From positions 1 to 5,419 of the forward strand of contig DASQLD010000360.1 in NCBI GenBank assembly GCA_035630195.1: 5,419 nucleotides of DNA, in the 5' to 3' direction. Made by a program: the position numbers and the translations under genes. This DNA is from DASQDN01 sp035630195. Lineage in GTDB: Bacteria; Acidobacteriota; Terriglobia; Bryobacterales; Bryobacteraceae. The notes beneath the pieces are model-generated. The model was not told the DNA's origin. It saw only the letters and a program-made list of their open reading frames with translations, and ran no database searches. Of this stretch, positions 1 to 3,511 are shown in pieces; position 1 is the stretch's first letter; every line of letters begins with the position of its first letter.

Positions 1-255
1 CTGGCCCCCGAAGTCGTCACCACATTCCCAACCTGGCTATCCAATCTCCCGAAAAAACTCGAAGAGATCATCACGCCCGACTTCTCCCCGTTCCGCGGCG
101 CCTTTGCAATCGATGGCGTAAGAATCATCGAACAACGGGCGTTGGCCTCCTCAATCGCCAGGATTGCGGCAATCACACCGGCGCAGAATCCCGCTCTGCT
201 CGACGCAAACTACGTGCGAAGATCGGATGCTGAGCTCTTCTGGACAGACAAATAG
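1..255 (+). CDS. tsaB: TsaB, tRNA threonylcarbamoyladenosine synthesis subunit (C-terminal part)
   Basis: This frame is open from the left edge to a TAG at 253-255 and gives the last 84 residues of a protein that starts outside the window. The ending, YVRRSDAELFW, is the characteristic C-terminus of TsaB (the motif is usually written YLRRSDAE). The preceding helix, with ASSIARIAAI, matches the end of the second ASKHA-fold lobe. TsaB is a catalytically inactive paralogue of TsaD. It dimerises with TsaD and, together with TsaE, helps transfer the threonylcarbamoyl group to A37 of ANN-decoding tRNAs in the cytoplasm. In many bacteria rimI follows tsaB. Here the next item is a broken sigma-factor fragment instead, so the operon may be interrupted. 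The assignment rests on the C-terminal motif only, because the N-terminal lobe is not visible. Confidence 0.8.
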   Translation: MAPEVVTTFPTWLSNLPKKLEEIITPDFSPFRGAFAIDGVRIIEQRALASSIARIAAITPAQNPALLDANYVRRSDAELFWTDK

Positions 256-278
256 CCTAACGCGCGGCTAAGTTTATC

Positions 279-498
279 TTGAGTACTAAAGATGAAAATT
301 CGTCATCGAACGGCGAAGACGATCAACTGCGTCTCGCGATTGAAACCGCCCTTACAAAGATACCGCCGCAGCACAGAGCCGCAGTCATCCTCCGTGATAT
401 CGAGGATCTGAGCTATTTCGATATCGCGGAGATATTGCAGGAAGTATCGGTACGGTCAAGTCCCGCATTTTAGAGGGCGGGATCAACTCAAAAAGGAG
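279..498 (+). pseudogene. Sigma-70 family (ECF-like) sigma factor region 4 remnant, twice frameshifted
   Basis: From a TTG at 279 the first frame reads a short linker, then IETALTKIPPQHRAAVILRD and the segment LSYFDIAEIL. This is region 4 of an ECF-type sigma factor up to the first helix of its -35-binding helix-turn-helix. The frame then drifts and stops at 471-473. The rest of the domain is in other frames: SIGTVKSRI at 443-469, and RGRDQLKKELLE from 472 onward. One missing base near 441-442 and one near 470-471 would restore the full motif EIL-xx-SIGTVKSRI-x-RGRDQLKKELLE with normal spacing. Region 2 (core binding and -10 recognition) is absent, since a stop at 258-260 and the tsaB end lie directly upstream. 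No SD precedes the TTG. It is most likely a dead fragment. Assembly or sequencing errors could explain the shifts but not the missing region 2. Confidence 0.72.
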
Positions 499-1023
499 TT
501 GCTAGAGTTTGAGCAGAAGCACAATGTCGCAGCCCCTGACGCCGGCACTGTCGAAATCGTTCACGACTTCCAACGAATCCTCAATGAACTCTCCCGCAAG
601 CCTCACACGTTGAACGACCTGAGCCCTCGACAATTTGAGGAGTTGATCGCCGGCGTCTTGAAGCGATTCGGCTGTGAAATCGAGCTGACGAAGCGTACCC
701 GGGACGGAGGGCGTGACGTCGTGGCCGTGCAACGAAAGGGACTGGCTTTGAAGTTCCTGGTCGAATGCAAAAGATACGCGGAATCAAGGAAGGTTGACGT
801 CTCCATTGTTCGCGCGCTGTATGGCGTCAAGGTTTCCGAGGGAGCCACGAAAGCTATATTGGCAACAACTTCCTCAGTAACCCGTGACGCTACGGATTTC
901 GTCCAGTCGCATCGTTGGGAACTCGAAGTTCGAGATCGAAATGGCGTCATCGAGTGGGTGAACGCCGCGCGCGACCTCCGCAAGACCAACGATTCGCCAG
1001 TATGGGTTCCGTTAATACTCTAA
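499..1023 (+). CDS. Mrr-like restriction endonuclease domain protein
   Basis: The 174-residue product carries an Mrr-type PD-(D/E)xK nuclease domain at about residues 40-155. Visible hallmarks are LSPRQFEELIAGVLKRFG (41-58, with Glu47/Glu48), a GGRD turn with Asp73, and the VECKRY strand with the catalytic pair Glu89 and Lys91. These are followed by helix VSIVRALYGV and ATKAILATTSSVT (117-129). Mrr-family enzymes cut DNA, often modified or foreign, and may act in defence; the target here is unknown. The first 38 or so residues are not part of the nuclease fold and continue in frame from the last sigma region 4 helix. The start is uncertain. TTG 499 is the first start codon in an open frame that runs from 412, but its AAGGAG abuts it with no spacer. 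TTG 610 (Leu38) would yield just the nuclease domain but lacks an SD. No methylase or partner subunit is adjacent. The gene may be an orphan nuclease or part of a decayed fusion. Confidence 0.78.
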   Translation: MLEFEQKHNVAAPDAGTVEIVHDFQRILNELSRKPHTLNDLSPRQFEELIAGVLKRFGCEIELTKRTRDGGRDVVAVQRKGLALKFLVECKRYAESRKVDVSIVRALYGVKVSEGATKAILATTSSVTRDATDFVQSHRWELEVRDRNGVIEWVNAARDLRKTNDSPVWVPLIL

Positions 1024-1144
1024 AGCGGGATTGTCCACCGACCCTTCCACCGAATGAGCCCTTCGCCGAGACCAGTCAGCGTCTATGCCTTCAAGCGTCA
1101 GCCGTGTGAAAGACCCTACCTATTGGTGAATCGCCGGCGGCAGC
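1024..1144. other. Convergent intergenic gap
   Basis: The nuclease gene and the minus-strand oxygenase-family gene converge on this 121-bp gap. A bidirectional terminator would be expected here. I could not find a GC-rich hairpin followed by a T tract on either strand. The only repetition noticed is an imperfect pair around 1075-1105 (CAGCGTC and GCGTCAGC), which is not clearly a stem. No coding potential was recognised. Confidence 0.4.
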
Positions 1145-1993
1145 TCACATAGGCCATTCGCGTGCCCGCGGCGGTAGCAGCCGCAGCGACGCACGAAGCA
1201 CCGCCGTCCAGCGCGTGAAGGCACGCTCATCCCGCGGACGCCACTCGAACCCGTAAGCTTGGCGCAGCGACGAAGGAAGGGTTCCAATCGCGAGCAGATG
1301 CGCCACCCGAAACGCCGGCCAGGCCACCCGCCAGCGAGGCGGGTACAGCACTGCTCGTGCAAGCGCCCTACTCGTGTCAGTTACCACGATCCTCCCGCCA
1401 GTCAGCATCTCGCGCATGTACGTATCGAGCTGCTCTGAGTCTCGCGGGAGCCATTCGGCCGGCATCCCAAGCAGCGGCTCCATAATCGCCGCCTCTGAGC
1501 AGTACCGATCCCGCTCCCCAACCGTCAATGGCCTCACCAGCAGCTCATACGTGAGCGGAATCGAATCTAGCAGCGTCGCATGCACCCACCGCTGCAGGTC
1601 AGGATCGTGAGCCGAGTAAGGCTCCCCCGCCCCCTCATGGACACGGCCGCGCACCCGGTCGTGGATCGAGTTGATGCTTGCCGCGGCCGTGATCATCTCC
1701 TCCGTATCGCCAAAAGTGAGCGACAACATCGCTCCGACAGTCGAGCGCATCCGTCGAAAGCTGGACCGAAAACTGCCGCGGAAGGAGCTATGATCATGCA
1801 CGCCGGAGGCAATGGCGGGATGCGCTAGTTGAAGCAGGATGGCGCGTCCCCAGCCGGCGACCACGATCACCTCCCGATTGATCTTCCAGCTGATGCTGTC
1901 AGGTCCCGCCCGCACGTAATCCGTTCGAAGCAGGCGCGCGCTGACAGCCGCGCGATGACGCCCCAATGAATCTGTTCCCACTTCCGCTTCCAT
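1145..1993 (-). CDS. DUF2236 / MpaB-Lcp-like putative heme oxygenase
   Basis: The 282-residue product (288 if GTG 2011 is used) matches the DUF2236 family, which includes fungal MpaB-type proteins and the latex-clearing rubber oxygenase Lcp. Numbered from the GTG, visible signatures are ILLQLAHPAIASGVHDHS (58-75), an R-x3-T pair (Arg87, Thr91), FGDTEE (100-105), the IHDRVRG motif with His117, PYSAHDPDLQRWVHATLLDS (131-150), and LLGMPAEWLP (180-189). In Lcp a conserved Arg and Thr and a downstream His lie in the heme pocket, the His being the axial ligand. Arg87, Thr91 and His117 occupy equivalent places, so heme binding is likely. The substrate cannot be inferred. No signal peptide is seen, unlike secreted Lcp, so a cytoplasmic protein is likely. 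ATG 1993 is preferred over GTG 2011, but neither has a strong SD. The gene is divergent from a PadR regulator that could control it. Confidence 0.8.
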   Translation of the reverse strand: MEAEVGTDSLGRHRAAVSARLLRTDYVRAGPDSISWKINREVIVVAGWGRAILLQLAHPAIASGVHDHSSFRGSFRSSFRRMRSTVGAMLSLTFGDTEEMITAAASINSIHDRVRGRVHEGAGEPYSAHDPDLQRWVHATLLDSIPLTYELLVRPLTVGERDRYCSEAAIMEPLLGMPAEWLPRDSEQLDTYMREMLTGGRIVVTDTSRALARAVLYPPRWRVAWPAFRVAHLLAIGTLPSSLRQAYGFEWRPRDERAFTRWTAVLRASLRLLPPRAREWPM

Positions 1994-2041
1994 ACGTCCA
2001 CAGATTGACACGCTACCCCACGGGAACGCCAGTCCAGCCTA

Positions 2042-2073
2042 TTGACAGACGCCGTACTACGTGTCACGATACT
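2042..2073 (+). promoter_or_regulatory. Candidate promoter for the first padR operon
   Basis: A perfect -35 box, TTGACA, lies at 2042-2047. The best downstream -10-like hexamer is GATACT at 2068-2073 (4 of 6 consensus matches). The 20-bp spacer is longer than normal, so the site may be weak or need an activator. A second perfect TTGACA at 2005-2010 has no reasonable -10. The -10 candidate overlaps the TACG repeats described separately, an arrangement suited to repression. Support is weak because only the -35 is strong. Confidence 0.3.
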
Positions 2074-2100
2074 ACGCAATACGTAATAGTGGATTACGTG
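2055..2100. promoter_or_regulatory. Possible PadR operator: tandem TACG repeats, 22-bp period
   Basis: TACG-centred hexamers start at 2058 (TACGTG), 2073 (TACGCA), 2080 (TACGTA) and 2095 (TACGTG). Their spacing is 15, 7 and 15 bp. The array is thus a 22-bp direct repeat of TACG-N11-TACG, and TACTACG itself occurs twice (2055 and 2070). Two helical turns between repeats would place two dimers on the same DNA face. PadR proteins commonly autoregulate from sites between divergent promoters, and this region separates the regulator from the DUF2236 gene. Operator function is an inference from position and repetition. Confidence 0.35.
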
Positions 2101-2112
2101 AACCGCAAGAAA

Positions 2113-2400
2113 ATGTCCGATCCAGCCTTATTGATACTCGCGAGCCTTGCCGAAGGAGACAAGCATGGTTACGCCATCATGGAAGACGTTCAGGCGTTCG
2201 CCGGGGAACGCCTGGGACCCGGCACCCTCTATGGCGCCATCACTCGTCTCGAAGACCGCGGCTGGATCCGGCCGGTAAACGCGGACGAACGCCGTCGGCC
2301 GTACCGCCTCACTGCCGAAGGCCGCAAGCAGCTTCAAACCCAATTGACCAGTCTCGACCAAATTGTAAAGGTCGGACAGCGCCGTTTGAAGCAGATATGA
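2113..2400 (+). CDS. PadR-family winged-helix transcriptional regulator (first copy)
   Basis: From ATG 2113 the product is 95 residues, the size of minimal PadR-type regulators. Helix 1 is PALLILASLAEGDKHGYAIM (4-23). The recognition helix contains GPGTLYGAITRLEDRGWI (35-52). The wing ends in RRPYRLTAEGRKQL (61-74), and a short C-terminal helix (75-95) would form the dimer contact. PadR proteins are usually ligand- or signal-responsive repressors of neighbouring efflux, stress or envelope genes. The frame is open further upstream; a GTG at 2098 would add only VNRKK, and starts beyond that would translate the repeat region. ATG 2113 fits the family best, although its SD is poor. The stop overlaps the next gene's start (ATGA, 2397-2400), so the two are translationally coupled. 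Likely targets are its own operon and perhaps the divergent DUF2236 gene. Confidence 0.88.
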   Translation: MSDPALLILASLAEGDKHGYAIMEDVQAFAGERLGPGTLYGAITRLEDRGWIRPVNADERRRPYRLTAEGRKQLQTQLTSLDQIVKVGQRRLKQI

Positions 2401-3113
2401 AAGCGGCCGTTCTATCGTTCCTGGTAAGGCTCTATCCCGCGGTTTGGCGCCGGCGGTATGAAGCCGAATTCGCCGCATTGCTCGAAGACACCCAGCCTTC
2501 TTGGTCAGATGTCTTTGACGTTTTAAAAGGAGCTCTCCAAATGCAGTTTGCCAAGTCGCTCACACTAAAGTTTGCAGCCGCCTTCGGCTTGCTCGGCGCC
2601 ATTGTCGCTGGAATAACGGCCTATGCGCTGCCGGATCGATACATGGCCACAGGGATCATGACAGTTCACTCTCAGGACTCCCCCGCCACATCGAATACGA
2701 CCTTCCACCTGGCACAAACCGTTTTCAGTCGGCCTGCTCTCACGCAGGTCATCGAAAAGCATGATCTTTACCGGAGTGAGCGCGCCAATCAGCCGCTGGA
2801 GAACGTTGTAGATCGAATGCGCCGCGACATCCGACTTCAACTAACACCCCTCAACACCATCGAAGTGTCTTTCGTTCACACCGATCGCCACAAAGCACAA
2901 GTGGTCACAACAGAAATCCTGGACCGCTTCGTCAAAGAAAATCTCATTCGAAAAGTAAACAGCACTCTGCAGATAATCGACACGCCTTCCCTGCCGCAAG
3001 CTTCCATTAGCCCGAATCGCACGACAATCGCCATGATTGGACTCGGCGGAGGAGCATTACTTGGCGTGGCGATCGCATCGATTCGCCGCATGAAGCTGCG
3101 TAAAGCCATTTGA
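2397..3113 (+). CDS. Two-TM membrane protein with compact Wzz-like domain
   Basis: The 238-residue product starts at the ATG that overlaps the padR stop; the frame is open upstream, but that part is only the shadow of padR. Residues 1-50 (LVRLYPAVWRRRYEAEFAAL, then a WSDVFDVLKGALQMQ-like helix) resemble the short N-terminal segment seen on various acidobacterial membrane proteins. TM1 is about 57-77. LPDRYMATGIMTV (79-90) resembles the first strand of the Wzz (polysaccharide chain-length determinant) domain. The region about 100-195 is periplasmic, and TPSLPQASISPNR (196-208) is the typical Wzz lead-in to TM2 (about 210-229), which is followed by a basic tail. Wzz/PCP proteins control polysaccharide chain length. 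This one lacks the long coiled coil and any tyrosine kinase domain, so export control is only a guess. The overlap with padR implies co-expression. Confidence 0.72.
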   Translation: MKAAVLSFLVRLYPAVWRRRYEAEFAALLEDTQPSWSDVFDVLKGALQMQFAKSLTLKFAAAFGLLGAIVAGITAYALPDRYMATGIMTVHSQDSPATSNTTFHLAQTVFSRPALTQVIEKHDLYRSERANQPLENVVDRMRRDIRLQLTPLNTIEVSFVHTDRHKAQVVTTEILDRFVKENLIRKVNSTLQIIDTPSLPQASISPNRTTIAMIGLGGGALLGVAIASIRRMKLRKAI

Positions 3114-3118
3114 CGGAC

Positions 3119-3146
3119 TTGCAAAAATGAATTAACCTCCTATAGA
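3119..3146 (+). promoter_or_regulatory. Candidate promoter for the second padR-ADOP operon
   Basis: TTGCAA at 3119-3124 and TATAGA at 3141-3146 form a plausible -35/-10 pair with a 16-bp spacer, each matching 4 of 6 consensus positions. Transcription would begin near 3152-3154 and leave a leader of only about 15 nt before the TTG start at 3168, just enough to hold the SD. The -10 lies inside the first arm of the operator-like repeat, so a bound repressor would block polymerase. Confidence 0.4.
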
Positions 3147-3160
3147 ACTCCTGTAGGAGG
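3136..3160. promoter_or_regulatory. PadR operator-like repeat and hairpin overlapping the SD
   Basis: CCTCCTATAG (3136-3145) and CTGTAGGAGG (3151-3160) are inverted arms of 10 bp around a 5-nt loop. They pair fully in RNA with one G-U pair. The same stretch holds two direct repeats, CTCCTATAG (3137-3145) and CTCCTGTAG (3148-3156), 11 bp apart, about one helical turn. The second extends into a near-palindrome, CTCCTGTAGGAG. The 3' arm contains AGGAGG (3155-3160), the SD of the downstream padR. As DNA it looks like an operator for a dimeric winged-helix repressor. As RNA, in read-through transcripts from upstream, it could hide the SD. The repeats are directly visible; both functions are inferred. 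Confidence 0.6.
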
Positions 3161-3167
3161 ATGTCGC

Positions 3168-3509
3168 TTGCCTGAATCCAAGCCCGACTTACTCAAGGGC
3201 ACGCTCGATCTCCTGATCTTGCGAGCCCTGACCTTGAAACCCGATCACGGACTCGGCATCGCCAATCGGATTTGGCAGATCACGAACAACACATTCGAAG
3301 TGAAACCCGGCTCCCTTTTCCCGGCTCTCTACCGGCTGGAAGAAAAGGGTTGGCTCACCTCAGAGTGGGGCGAATCCGAAAACAGGCGCAAGGCAAAATT
3401 CTACAAGCTGACAACGGCGGGCAGACGTCAGATCGACAAAGAAATGGCTGAGTGGAAACGAGTCTCAGCGGCTATCAACTGGGCAATCGAGGCCACTTCG
3501 AAGGGTTAG
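3168..3509 (+). CDS. Acidobacterial PadR-family regulator of an ADOP operon (second copy)
   Basis: The 113-residue product opens with KPDLLKGTLDLLILRAL (5-21), followed by DHGLGIANRI and the recognition helix FEVKPGSLFPALYRLEEKGW. The wing is SENRRKAKFYKLTTAGRRQI, and a C-terminal dimerisation helix follows. This is the acidobacterial PadR subfamily that usually precedes ADOP permeases. The TTG start at 3168 is well supported: AGGAGG at 3155-3160 leaves a 7-nt spacer. The competing ATG at 3161 touches the SD and is in another frame that stops after four codons. The stop is 2 bp before the permease start, so the two form an operon. The protein probably represses its own promoter at the repeats just upstream. 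Its sequence is clearly divergent from the first PadR in this window, so the two are not a recent duplication. Confidence 0.93.
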   Translation: MPESKPDLLKGTLDLLILRALTLKPDHGLGIANRIWQITNNTFEVKPGSLFPALYRLEEKGWLTSEWGESENRRKAKFYKLTTAGRRQIDKEMAEWKRVSAAINWAIEATSKG

Positions 3510-3511
3510 GG

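Noticed and set aside
279..473. Intact 64-residue sigma-like protein
   Set aside because: It loses the second half of the helix-turn-helix, which continues in other frames, so a pseudogene fits better than a functional short protein.
603..989. Minus-strand frame of 128 codons opposite the Mrr-like gene
   Set aside because: The sense frame has catalytic motifs and a family match; the antisense frame has neither.
1024..1144. Intrinsic terminator between the convergent genes
   Set aside because: I looked for a stem followed by a T run on either strand and found none; the short CAGCGTC/GCGTCAGC similarity does not form a convincing stem.
1374..1828. Plus-strand frames of about 80 codons over the DUF2236 gene
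   Set aside because: They have no family resemblance and are fully covered by the conserved minus-strand gene.
1966..2112. Longer padR start (ATG 1966), adding 49 residues
   Set aside because: The added residues lie outside the PadR fold and would translate the divergent promoter region and overlap the 5' end of the DUF2236 gene.
2061..2396. Longer start for the Wzz-like protein
   Set aside because: The added part is an Arg-rich out-of-frame shadow of padR; ATG 2397 starts exactly at the recognisable N-terminal segment and overlaps the padR stop.
3161..3175. ATG at 3161 as the start of a gene
   Set aside because: It directly abuts AGGAGG, is out of frame with PadR, and meets TGA after four codons; TTG 3168 has correct spacing.
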